Source of the DNA: JACVRW01 sp963733885
Lineage (GTDB): Bacteria; Actinomycetota; Thermoleophilia; Solirubrobacterales; Thermoleophilaceae
Reading direction: 5' to 3'
Assembly: GCA_963733885.1 (NCBI GenBank)
Contig: CAVTES010000014.1
Span: forward strand, 10,330 to 74,329
DNA: 64,000 bases
Each line of letters starts with the position of its first letter. The first letter of the stretch is position 1. The translations under genes were made by a program, and so were the position numbers. The notes beneath the pieces are model-generated. The model searched no databases. It had not been told where the DNA came from and was given only the letters and a program-made list of their open reading frames with translations. Shown in pieces: positions 17,944-27,466 of the stretch.

Positions 17944-19161
17944 CTACTTGATCTGGTCGTACACCTTGAACATCGGCAGGTACATCGAGATCACGATGAA
18001 TCCGACGATCGCGCCCACGATCACGATCATCACGGGCTCGAGGATCGAGGTCAGCGCCTTGACGGCGGCCTCCACCTGCTCCTCGTAGAAGTCCGCGACC
18101 TTGGTGAGCATCGTCTCCAGGGCGCCGGTCTCCTCGCCCACGGCGATCATCTGGGTGACCATCACCGGGAACGCCTCGGGCACGGCCGTCATGGGCGCGG
18201 TGATGGACCCGCCTCGCTTGACCGAGTCGCGCACGTCGTCCATCGCCATCTCGATCACGCGGTTGCCGGAGGTCCGGCCCGTGATGTCGATCGCCTCGAG
18301 CATCGGCACGCCGGCCGCGATCAGGCCGGAGAAGGTGCGTGAGAAGCGGGCCAGGGCGACCTTCTGGACGATGCCCCCGATCTTCATCGGGATCTTGAGC
18401 TTGAACTTGTCCCATTGGATCCGGCCGCGATCCGTCTTCTTCCAGTAGCGGAACAGCCAGATCACGGCGACGACCACGGCGATCATCACGTACCAGCGGC
18501 CCGTGATCATGTGCGAGAGCCAGACCGTGAACTTGGTGATGGCCGGCAGCTCGCCGCCGAAGTCCTCGAAGATCTTCTCGAAGACCGGCACCAGGAAGGC
18601 CACCAGCGCGATCAGCACCATGATCGCGAACCCGGCGATCAGCGACGGGTAGACCATCGCCGCCTTGATCTGGCGACGCAGCGCCGCGTCCTGCTCGAGC
18701 TGGGTCGCCACGCGCACCAGCGTCCGGTCCAGGATGCCTCCGGTCTCGCCGGCCTGCACCATGGCCACGTAAAGCTCGTTGAAGACGTCCGGGTGCTTCC
18801 GCAGCGCGTCGGACAACGACAGGCCCGCCTCCACGTCCTGGCGCACCTCGATCCAGACTTCGCGGAGCACGTCCGATTCGGTCTGCTCCTCGATCACGTA
18901 CATCGCCCGCAGCAGCGACATGCCCGACTGCACCATCGTCGCGAGCTGACGCGTGGCGATGACGAGATGGTCCGCCTTTACCTTCTTGAAGCGGGCGAGG
19001 ATGTCGCCCGCGCTCGAGGGCGTCTGCTCCTCGATGTCGATGACGATGAGGCCCTTCGAGCGCAGCTCCGCGGCGACGGTCTGCTTGTCGGCGGCCTCGA
19101 TCTCGCCCTTGGTGGGCGTCCCGCTGAGGTCGATGGCCTGGAAGGCATAGGAGGTGGCCAT
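17944..19161 (-). CDS. pilC: Type IV pilus platform protein PilC
   Basis: PilC is the inner-membrane platform on which PilB and PilT act. The intact 405-residue protein has the usual N-terminal 'YAFQAIDLSGTPTKGEIEA' and two T2SF repeats. The first begins 'ATRQLATMVQSGMSLLRAM' with 'MVQAGETGGILDRTLVRVA'; the second begins 'ARFSRTFSGLIAAGVPMLEA' with 'MIAVGEETGALETMLTKVAD'. Membrane helices follow each repeat, and the protein ends 'VISMYLPMFKVYDQIK', typical for the family. It sits 5 bases after pilT, in one operon with pilB and pilT. Confidence 0.95.
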   Translation of the reverse strand: MATSYAFQAIDLSGTPTKGEIEAADKQTVAAELRSKGLIVIDIEEQTPSSAGDILARFKKVKADHLVIATRQLATMVQSGMSLLRAMYVIEEQTESDVLREVWIEVRQDVEAGLSLSDALRKHPDVFNELYVAMVQAGETGGILDRTLVRVATQLEQDAALRRQIKAAMVYPSLIAGFAIMVLIALVAFLVPVFEKIFEDFGGELPAITKFTVWLSHMITGRWYVMIAVVVAVIWLFRYWKKTDRGRIQWDKFKLKIPMKIGGIVQKVALARFSRTFSGLIAAGVPMLEAIDITGRTSGNRVIEMAMDDVRDSVKRGGSITAPMTAVPEAFPVMVTQMIAVGEETGALETMLTKVADFYEEQVEAAVKALTSILEPVMIVIVGAIVGFIVISMYLPMFKVYDQIK

Positions 19162-19165
19162 CGCG

Positions 19166-20239
19166 CTATGCCGCCCTGACCGTGCCCATCAGGCGCCGCA
19201 GCTCCTCGGGGGCGCTCGACCGGGCCTCAGCCAGCTCGCGGGTGATCTTGTGCTCGCGCACGAGCTGCGCAAGCGCGGTGTCCATCGTCTGCATGCCGAA
19301 CTTACCGCCGGTCTGCAGCGCCGAGTAGATCTGATGGGTCTTGCCCTCGCGGATCAGGTTGCGGACCGCGGGGGTCGGCGTCAGCACCTCGCAGGCCACG
19401 ACGCGGCCCTGGCCGTCCGCCCTGGGGAGTAGCTGCTGGGTGACGATCCCCTGCAGCGCGACGGACAGCTGAACCCGCACCTGCCCCTGCTGGTCCGGCG
19501 GGAAGACGTCCACGATGCGGTCCACGGTCTGGGCCGTGTCCTGCGTGTGCAGCGTGGCGAACACGAGGTGGCCGGTCTCCGCCGCGGTCAGCGCGGTCGA
19601 GATCGTCTCGAGGTCGCGCATCTCGCCGACAAGGATCACGTCGGGGTCCTGGCGCAGCCCCGCCTTCAGGCCGAGCGAGAAGCTCTTGGCGTCGGCGCCC
19701 AGCTCGCGCTGGTTGACGATGCACTTCTTGTGCTTGTGCAGGAACTCGATCGGGTCCTCGATCGTGAGGATGTGCTCCTCGCGAGAGTCGTTGATCAGGT
19801 CGAGCATCGCGGCCAGCGTGGTGGACTTGCCGGAGCCGGTCGGCCCGGTCACGAGCACGAAGCCGCGCGGCTTCTTGGTCAGGTCCTCGAGGATCGGCGG
19901 GACGCCCAGCGAGCCCAGCTGCGGCATGTCCTGCGGGATCAGCCGGAAGGCGGCCGACAGCGCGGCGCGCTGGAAGTAGGCGTTCACGCGGAAGCGCGCC
20001 CTGCCCGGGATCGAGTACGCGAGGTCGATCTGCCAGTCGGTCTCGAGCCGCTGCCGCTGGTCGTTGGTGAGGATCGAGTAGATGACCTCACGCGTCGTCT
20101 GCGACGTCAGGTTCGGGTAGTCGAGCGCGTGCAGCTTGCCGTGGTGCCGCATCATGGGCGGTGAGCCTGCTGTGAGGTGGAGGTCGGAGGCGTTGCGCTC
20201 CATCACCTCCAGCAGGACGTCTGCGAAATCGAAGTCCAT
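19166..20239 (-). CDS. pilT: Pilus retraction ATPase PilT
   Basis: PilT is the hexameric cytoplasmic motor that depolymerises pili. Walker A 'VTGPTGSGKSTTLAAMLD' lies near residue 130, the Asp box 'ILTIEDPIEFLHKHK' follows, then Walker B 'DVILVGEMRDLETISTAL' and the His box 'TGHLVFATLHTQDTAQTVDR'. The PilT-specific motif 'AVRNLIREGK' (family AIRNLIREGK) separates it from PilB. ATG at 20239 is preferred because aaggag lies five bases upstream; a GTG two codons earlier would abut that site. Intact, 357 residues. Confidence 0.95.
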   Translation of the reverse strand: MDFDFADVLLEVMERNASDLHLTAGSPPMMRHHGKLHALDYPNLTSQTTREVIYSILTNDQRQRLETDWQIDLAYSIPGRARFRVNAYFQRAALSAAFRLIPQDMPQLGSLGVPPILEDLTKKPRGFVLVTGPTGSGKSTTLAAMLDLINDSREEHILTIEDPIEFLHKHKKCIVNQRELGADAKSFSLGLKAGLRQDPDVILVGEMRDLETISTALTAAETGHLVFATLHTQDTAQTVDRIVDVFPPDQQGQVRVQLSVALQGIVTQQLLPRADGQGRVVACEVLTPTPAVRNLIREGKTHQIYSALQTGGKFGMQTMDTALAQLVREHKITRELAEARSSAPEELRRLMGTVRAA

Positions 20240-20267
20240 CGTCACTCCTTATCGGCAGAACGCCCGC

Positions 20268-22039
<1,772 letters not shown>

Positions 22040-22043
<4 letters not shown>

Positions 22044-23293
22044 CGCGCGTCCGCGACGGCTTGGGCCAGGGTGTCCGTGTCGACGTAGCCCTCGATCAGC
22101 CGGGCCTGGCCCGTGCGATCGATGAGCACCACTGCGGGCGTCTGCGAGACGCCGAGGGCCTCAACCATGCTCCCGTAGCGGTCGACGGCATCCACGTGGT
22201 CGGTGAGGACGACAGCCTGCGTGCGGCGGTCGAGCTCCCGCACGACCCGGCGCATGACGCGATCGTCGATCCCGTCCGGGTTTTGGAAGAGGATCACGAC
22301 CTTCTTCCCGTCGGCGACGGCCCTGGCGGCCTTGCCCGGGTTCGGACTGTTGAGCGCGGCGAGCGAGACCGACCCGCCGCCACTCATGGCCGAGAGGCCG
22401 ACCACCGTGCCCTGGGCGAACTGGCCGAACACGCCGTCCGGCATGCCCGGGCTGATGTCCGCGGGGGCCTCGATGTCCTGGGGCTCGTTCACGCCCGTCA
22501 ACTCGAGGTCGAAGGAAAGCTCGCCGCGCTCGGCAAACTGGGCGTCGAGGGTGACGCGGCGTACCACACGGTCGTCCGTGCCGATCCAGGCGTCGAACTC
22601 GACGTCCTCGATGGCGCCGGCGACGGGGGCGGCATCGGGCAGCGTCCGTCCCGTCGCGCGGGCGGCGGCGAACAGGTCGCGTACCACTCGCTCGGGATCG
22701 ACTGAGGCGGAGACGTGGGTGGTCTCGACGCCGTCGATCGACTCGTTGCCCTCCGACTCGACGTCGCGGATCCAGCTCTGCGGGTCGACCGGGAGGGAAA
22801 GGTTCTGCGGCTGGGCGCCGGCGCCTTGGGCGACGGCCTCCGCGACCGGGCTCCACACCTCGTCGGGCACTTGCCAGCCGGTGTCGCCCTGCGTGAAGAA
22901 GGCCTTGTCGCCGAGCGACGTGAAGCCGCCCTCGAACTGCTCGCCGGGAGCGGCCAGCTGGGCGTTTACCTCGAACTCGGGGATGTCGCCAACGGCGCCC
23001 TGCTCGAAGGCGCCCGAGAAGTCTAGGTCCGCCCGCTGCCCCTCGGCGTCGATCGACACCTGCGCCGAGAAGGCCGCGCTATCGACCTCGCCGCCCTTGA
23101 AGGCCGCCTGGAGAAGCTCCTCCGGGCTCGCCGCCGGCGCCGCGGCCGGCTGCCCGGGCGCGGGCTGCTGCGCCGCGGGTGCGGCGTCGTCGCCCGAGTT
23201 GCCCCGCATGTTCTGGAAGGCGAAGAAGGTCGCGCCGAGCAGAACGGCGCCGATCAGGGCGATGAGGAAGGGGCGGGAGATGGGCATTGCCAT
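22040..23293 (-). CDS. Exported LolA/LppX-like protein with C-terminal thioredoxin-like domain, head of pilBTC operon
   Basis: After a signal anchor ('ISRPFLIALIGAVLLGATFF') and a Pro/Ala linker, residues 60-290 resemble the lipid-binding LppX/LolA-type sandwich of actinobacterial lipoproteins: 'EELLQAAFKGGEVDSAAFSA', 'VETTHVSASVDPERVVRDLF', 'DDRVVRRVTLDAQF'. Residues 300-417 look like a thioredoxin fold without a CxxC centre: 'GKKVVILFQNPDGIDDRVM', 'YGSMVEALGVSQTPAVVLID', 'RLIEGYVDTDTLAQAVAD'. Missing catalytic cysteines argue against redox activity. Four-base overlap with pilB implies a pilus-related job, perhaps periplasmic, but none is known to me. ATG at 23293 or 23287; a promoter-like site ends only about 4 bases upstream. 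Confidence 0.6.
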
Positions 23294-23296
23294 GCC

Positions 23297-23324
23297 ATAT
23301 CGGCAGCATCCCGGGCCGGGTTTA
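23297..23324 (-). promoter_or_regulatory. Sigma-28-like promoter of the pilBTC operon
   Basis: On the minus strand TAAA (23324-23321) is followed after 16 bases by GCCGATAT (23304-23297), which matches the sigma-28 consensus at 11 of 12 positions. Transcription would begin almost at the start codon, implying a leaderless or near-leaderless mRNA. Confidence 0.55.
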
Positions 23325-23497
23325 GGACTAGACGCGAGTACTAATACGTGCCGCGCGCCGTTCGGCCGGTTTCGGCGACGCTTGGACGCGCCTCGCCACT
23401 CGCCGATTCCCGGCGCAACTTCCAGTCGCGAGGACTAGTAGAGGCCTTGTCTCGCTTCTCGTTGGGCGAATCGGAGTAGCGCGACCCCAGCCGCGGC

Positions 23498-23911
23498 CTA
23501 CTCCGGCAGCCCCACGGCTTCGAGGGCCTCGCTCCACGACCCGTAGAACATCATGCGGCGCACCAGTCCGTTGCGGAACTCGTAGAGCCAGCCCATTCGC
23601 TCAGCCATATCGACGCCGCTCTCCCTCGCCCGAAATCTGATCCCGCCGCTGGCAACAACCCGATCGTCTCCCACTGCCCGTGCCTCGTCGAGCCACGGGT
23701 CGAAACGTTCGAAGTTCTCCTGAATGTCGGCGATCCAGGCGCGCACGCCATCGTGCCCTCGGTAGGGCTCACCGCTGAAACCACCGAACCGCGAATACAG
23801 CTCGATATCGGGGGCGGAACTGCTGATCAAGAACTCGAGCAAGGCGTCATAGTCGCCAGCTCGCCATCGAGCGTACCCCTGGCGCACCAGCTCCATGTTC
23901 TCTTGCGACAT
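23498..23911 (-). CDS. SnoaL-like (NTF2 fold) protein
   Basis: A 137-residue single-domain protein beginning 'MSQENMELVRQGYARWRAGD', the N-terminus typical of a very large Solirubrobacterales family. 'FGGFSGEPYRGHDGVRAWIA' and 'GDDRVVASGGIRFRARESGV' follow. The NTF2 cone fold serves as an isomerase, cyclase or binding protein. The ligand cannot be predicted. The start at 23911 is set by this conserved N-terminus. Stand-alone, intact. Two other SnoaL domains occur in the window (43562 and within 49249-50532). Confidence 0.75.
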   Translation of the reverse strand: MSQENMELVRQGYARWRAGDYDALLEFLISSSAPDIELYSRFGGFSGEPYRGHDGVRAWIADIQENFERFDPWLDEARAVGDDRVVASGGIRFRARESGVDMAERMGWLYEFRNGLVRRMMFYGSWSEALEAVGLPE

Positions 23912-24236
23912 AGCCCGCCCAGTATCCGCCGCTCCACAGGTCGCGTCTAGATCGCCGTAAGCCCAACCGAGAAGCGAGAGAGGCTTGATGTGACTTCGGC
24001 GGCGACGGGCTGCCGGTGCGAGAGCTGCGAGGTGGCCAGGCGTGCCGCTCGAGCCGAGGGAGGCCGCGTCGCAGGGCGCGGCGCGCGGTTGCGGGCCGGC
24101 GGGCCCGAAGATCGTTCGGCCGTCGGGCTCGGGAAGGTCTGCGCTGTCCCGCATAGAGGCCCCAGGAGGACCAAAAGTCGGGACAGCGACGTCGGTTACC
24201 CTCGCCGCGTCCTGCCGAAGCCCGCCGAAGATGCGA
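23912..24236. other. Intergenic stretch without recognisable gene
   Basis: I see no convincing coding frame, hairpin or repeat in these 325 bases between the SnoaL gene and the aroE stop. Confidence 0.5.
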
Positions 24237-25007
24237 CTAGACAGCGCGGGCCGCGCGCCGCATCGCGTCCAGAGGAGCGGTGCGCCCGGTCCAGCGCTCG
24301 AGGCTCCGCGCGCCCTGGCGGACCAGCACCTCGAGCCCGTCGATCACGCGCGCGCCGGCCGCCTCAGCCCAGCGGCAGAGCGCTGTGGGCTCGGGTCCGT
24401 ACACGAGGTCGGCCACCACGCCGGCCGGCTCCAGGTCGAGCTCCGTCGGCAGGTCCTCGCCGTGGAGGCCGAGCGCGGTCGCGTTCACGAGGACGTCGGC
24501 CGGGCGACCGGGACGCTCGGCATAACCGACCCCGAGCTCGGCGGCGAGCTCCCGCGCCCGCTCGGGCGTGCGGTTCCAGACCGCCACCTCGGCGCCCGCC
24601 TCGCGCAGCGCCCAGACCGCCGCGCGCCCGGCGCCCCCGGCCCCCAGCACGAGCGCCCGGCGGCCGCGCGGATCGTCGCCGAGCGCGTCGAGCAGCCCGC
24701 CGGCGTCGGTGTTGTCGGCGAGCACGCGGCCGTCCTCGAAGGTCAGCGTGTTGGCCGCCCCGATCGCCGCCGCGGCCGGCGCGAGCTCGTCAGCGAGGGC
24801 GTGCGCCGCGAGCTTGTGCGGGATCGTCACGTTCGCGCCTCGGAAGCCGGAGCCGGGCAGGGCGCGCGCCGTCTCGGCGAAGCGGTCGGGCGGGACCGGC
24901 AACCTCACGTAGCGCCAGTCAAGTCCGAGCTCGGCGAACGCGGCGTTCATCATCGCCGGCGAGCGGCTGTGCGCGACGGGGAAGCCGAGGACGCCGGCGA
25001 GGACCAT
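24237..25007 (-). CDS. aroE: Shikimate dehydrogenase
   Basis: AroE reduces 3-dehydroshikimate to shikimate with NADPH in aromatic amino acid synthesis. The substrate-binding 'GFPVAHSRSPAMMNAAFAEL' opens the protein, the catalytic Lys/Asp pair is in 'NVTIPHKLAAHALAD' and 'LADNTDAGGLLDAL', and the Rossmann motif is 'LVLGAGGAGRAAVWALREAG'. The NADP-binding 'VWNRTPERARELA' follows. 256 residues, intact, a normal length. It lies downstream of mltG on the same strand, an arrangement seen in actinobacteria, here interrupted by a toxin-antitoxin pair. Confidence 0.93.
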   Translation of the reverse strand: MVLAGVLGFPVAHSRSPAMMNAAFAELGLDWRYVRLPVPPDRFAETARALPGSGFRGANVTIPHKLAAHALADELAPAAAAIGAANTLTFEDGRVLADNTDAGGLLDALGDDPRGRRALVLGAGGAGRAAVWALREAGAEVAVWNRTPERARELAAELGVGYAERPGRPADVLVNATALGLHGEDLPTELDLEPAGVVADLVYGPEPTALCRWAEAAGARVIDGLEVLVRQGARSLERWTGRTAPLDAMRRAARAV

Positions 25008-25021
25008 CGCCTCACCCTACC

Positions 25022-25041
25022 GTGTGACACGGGTGTTACAC
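25022..25041 (+). promoter_or_regulatory. Two GTGTnACAC operator-like repeats before the VapBC genes
   Basis: GTGTGACAC (25022-25030) and GTGTTACAC (25033-25041) lie side by side, each palindromic, 9 bases before the GTG start. The second overlaps a TTACAC -10-like element. Such spacing fits autoregulation by the antitoxin. Confidence 0.5.
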
Positions 25042-25050
25042 TCGCGCGAC

Positions 25051-25326
25051 GTGCCGACCAAGCACCGCCGCCACGCGATCACCGAAACACCTGAGGTCAA
25101 GGAGGCGCTCGACGAGCTCCGCCGCGAGCTCGGGACCGACCGGGTCCCCCTGGCCGAGATCGTCATCGTCGGTGCTCAAACGGAAGTCGCACGGCTGCGT
25201 GCGGAGCGCGATGAGGCGAAGGCAGCGCGGCACACCGTAGCCGAGTGGATCCGCACGAAGCAGATCCCGGGGGATCCAGAGGCCGCTGAAGAGGTACGCC
25301 GCACCGGCTGGACCCCGCACGCATGA
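25051..25326 (+). CDS. VapB-type antitoxin
   Basis: A 91-residue charged protein: 'TKHRRHAITETPEVKEALDE' resembles the ribbon-helix-helix N-terminus of antitoxins that bind their own promoter. A coiled coil follows ('EVARLRAERDEAKAARHTVA'). The GTG at 25051 is chosen because an upstream start would include the operator. Its stop overlaps the ATG of the PIN toxin by four bases, the usual coupling of antitoxin then toxin. Family assignment rests on context and size more than on motif. Confidence 0.65.
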   Translation: MPTKHRRHAITETPEVKEALDELRRELGTDRVPLAEIVIVGAQTEVARLRAERDEAKAARHTVAEWIRTKQIPGDPEAAEEVRRTGWTPHA

Positions 25327-25751
25327 TCTCGCCGGTTCTGCTGGACACTTCGGCGTGGAACCGCTTCCGGGCGCCAGAGCTCTCGGCCGAGCGTACCGAG
25401 GAATTGGCCGAAGCCACCGACTCCGGCCGCGTGGTCGTCTGTCTTCCCTTTCTGTTGGAAGCCGGCTTCACAGCCCAGAACGCGGAGGAACATCGGTTGA
25501 TGATGGGGAAGTTGCTCGGGCTCCCCCGCGCCCATCTCGACCCAAGGGCGGAGGCGGTTGCCGTTGAGGTCCAACGTCAGCTCGCTCGGGTCGGCCACCA
25601 CCGGATTCCCCCTGCCGACCTCATGCTTGCCGCTCTCGCCGACCGCCACGAACTCGGTGTCCTGCACTACGACCACCACTACGACCTGATCCTCGAGCGA
25701 ACCGACCTTCGCTACGACAGCGTCTGGCTCGCGGAGCCGGGTTCCCTCTAA
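25323..25751 (+). CDS. PIN-domain toxin (VapC-like ribonuclease)
   Basis: PIN nucleases cut RNA with a metal-binding acidic quartet. The first acidic residue is in 'VLLDTSAWNRFRAPEL', a Glu follows in 'VCLPFLLEAGF', and the third and fourth are in 'PPADLMLAALADRHELGVLH' and 'YDHHYDLI'. 142 residues, intact. Co-transcribed with the preceding antitoxin. The pair sits between aroE and mltG and is oriented opposite to both, which marks it as an insertion into a conserved gene order. Confidence 0.85.
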   Translation: MISPVLLDTSAWNRFRAPELSAERTEELAEATDSGRVVVCLPFLLEAGFTAQNAEEHRLMMGKLLGLPRAHLDPRAEAVAVEVQRQLARVGHHRIPPADLMLAALADRHELGVLHYDHHYDLILERTDLRYDSVWLAEPGSL

Positions 25752-25762
25752 AGAGGCCGTCT

Positions 25763-27055
25763 CTAACAGTTCGTGGGCGACCGGCCGCCGCGCTCCTCGC
25801 GCGCCTGCTGGTACTCCGCCACGTAGCGCTCGAACTCGGCGTTGCTCTCGGCGAACTTGTGCTTGCCCTTCCCGCAGACGGCGACCACGTAGAAGATGTA
25901 GTCCGACTTCGCCGGGCGCGCCGCGGCCTTGATCGAGGCGAGGCCCGGGCTGCCGATCGGGCCCGGCGGCAGCCCGTAGTGCACGCGCGTGTTGTATGGG
26001 TCGGGGTTCTGGAGCTCCGACACCTTCAGCGGCTCCGTCCAGTTGCCGGTGACGAAGCGCGTGGTGGCGTCGATGTCGAGCCGGATGTCGTCCCTCAGCC
26101 GGTTGTAGATGACCGAGGCGATGAGCGGCCGCTCCTTCGCCACCGCCGCCTCGCGCTCGACCAGCGACGCGATCGTGAGCACGTCGAAGGGCGTGAGGTT
26201 CCTGCGGCGCGCGTAGCTCATGTCGACCGTGTCGAAGTTCCGCTTGAAGGCCTCGAGCTGCTTGCGCACGAGGCGCTTTACGCGCGCGCCCTTCTTCAGC
26301 TCGTAGGTGGCCGGGAAGAGGAAGCCCTCCAGGCTGCGGGCCCTGCGGGCGCCGTAGTCGCGCGGGTCCAGCGCCGGGTGGCGGCGCGTGGCGCGCATGT
26401 AGTTGCCGCGGAGCCTCTTGACGATCGGGGCGACCTCGGAGCGCGAGCGGCCCTCGGGGATCGTGACCTGCACGACGTTGGGAGGCACCCCTTCCTCGAG
26501 CCGGTCGAGCACGAGAACGTAGGGCATGTCCTCCCGGAGCTCGTACGGACCGGGGCGAAGCGCGTCGTCGCGGCCGGCCAGGCGGGCGCGCAGCTCGAAG
26601 AACGAGGCGCTCTCGATCACGCCCTCGCGCTCGAGCAGCTCCGCGATGTCCCCCAGCGTGGCGCCCTGCGGGATCCGCACGCGGACGCTCCCCTCCCCCT
26701 CGCCGGCGAACGGCTGGAAGAGGGCGTTGGCGAACCAGGCCACGCCCGCCAAAACAAGCACGACCACCGCCAGCGCGACGAAGCGGCCCCAGCGGCGCCC
26801 GCCGGTGCCGCCCGGGGCGGAGCGCCGCGTCCGCCCGCGCCCGCCCCCAGGGTCGGTGCGCGCCGTCAGCTGCTCGGCGTCGGCGAACCAGTCCCGGTGG
26901 CCGTCCCCGTCGGCGAGGGAGATCGGCGCCCGGTCCTGGGGAGGCGGCAGCGGGCTGCCGGCCTGCGCGGCGCGCCGGGCGGCGCGCTCACGGCGCGCGG
27001 CCTCGCGCTCCTCCTGGCTCCGTCCCCCGGGAACGGGCGGCGGTCCGGCGCTCAC
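25763..27055 (-). CDS. mltG: Endolytic peptidoglycan transglycosylase MltG
   Basis: MltG cuts nascent glycan strands and so ends their growth. A long cytoplasmic, charged N-terminus (about 90 residues) precedes one membrane helix ('FVALAVVVLVLAGVAWFANA'). A LysM-like region follows ('VRVRIPQGATLGDIAELLE'), then the YceG core with 'ARSLEGFLFPATYELKKGA', the catalytic Glu in 'LTIASLVEREAAVAKERPL', 'ASVIYNRL' and 'YNTRVHYGLPPGPIGSPGL'. 430 residues, intact. Its GTG/ATG start overlaps the ruvX stop. Confidence 0.93.
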   Translation of the reverse strand: MSAGPPPVPGGRSQEEREAARRERAARRAAQAGSPLPPPQDRAPISLADGDGHRDWFADAEQLTARTDPGGGRGRTRRSAPGGTGGRRWGRFVALAVVVLVLAGVAWFANALFQPFAGEGEGSVRVRIPQGATLGDIAELLEREGVIESASFFELRARLAGRDDALRPGPYELREDMPYVLVLDRLEEGVPPNVVQVTIPEGRSRSEVAPIVKRLRGNYMRATRRHPALDPRDYGARRARSLEGFLFPATYELKKGARVKRLVRKQLEAFKRNFDTVDMSYARRRNLTPFDVLTIASLVEREAAVAKERPLIASVIYNRLRDDIRLDIDATTRFVTGNWTEPLKVSELQNPDPYNTRVHYGLPPGPIGSPGLASIKAAARPAKSDYIFYVVAVCGKGKHKFAESNAEFERYVAEYQQAREERGGRSPTNC

Positions 27056-27453
27056 CGGCGCGACTCCGCGGATGGGCGAGCCAGATAGCTCTCGAGCAGA
27101 TGCGCGGCGGCGCGCGAATCTGAGTCCTCCCGTCCCCCGGTCCGCTCGGCGAGCCTCGTTGTGAGGCGCTCGTCGTGCAGCTCCACCGGAATGTTCAATC
27201 TCCGTTCGAGCCGTTCCGCAAACGTTCGCACCGCCGCGGCCTGCTCGCCCTCGTCCCCACTGAGGGTGAGCGGAAGCCCCACCACCACCCGCTCCGCGCC
27301 GTGCTCGGCGGCCATCCGGGCAAGGGCGGCGAGGCCGCGCTTCGAGTCCGGCCGCTCCACCACCGAAAGCGGCGTGGCCAGCGTGCCGGACGGGTCCGAG
27401 ATCGCGCAGCCGCAGCGGGCCGCCCCGTGGTCCAGGGCGAGAACCCGTGGCAT
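27052..27453 (-). CDS. ruvX: Holliday junction resolvase-like RuvX (YqgF)
   Basis: An RNase H-fold nuclease involved in rRNA maturation or Holliday junction processing. Motifs are the N-terminal Asp in 'VLALDHGAARCGCAISD', 'RVVVGLPLTLSGDEGEQAAA' and 'VELHDERLTTRLAER' with the catalytic Glu, then 'SRAAAHLLESYL'. 133 residues from the ATG at 27453. The order alaS-ruvX-mltG is conserved in many Gram-positive bacteria. Intact. Confidence 0.92.
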   Translation of the reverse strand: MPRVLALDHGAARCGCAISDPSGTLATPLSVVERPDSKRGLAALARMAAEHGAERVVVGLPLTLSGDEGEQAAAVRTFAERLERRLNIPVELHDERLTTRLAERTGGREDSDSRAAAHLLESYLARPSAESRR

Positions 27454-27466
27454 CAGGACGCGGACA

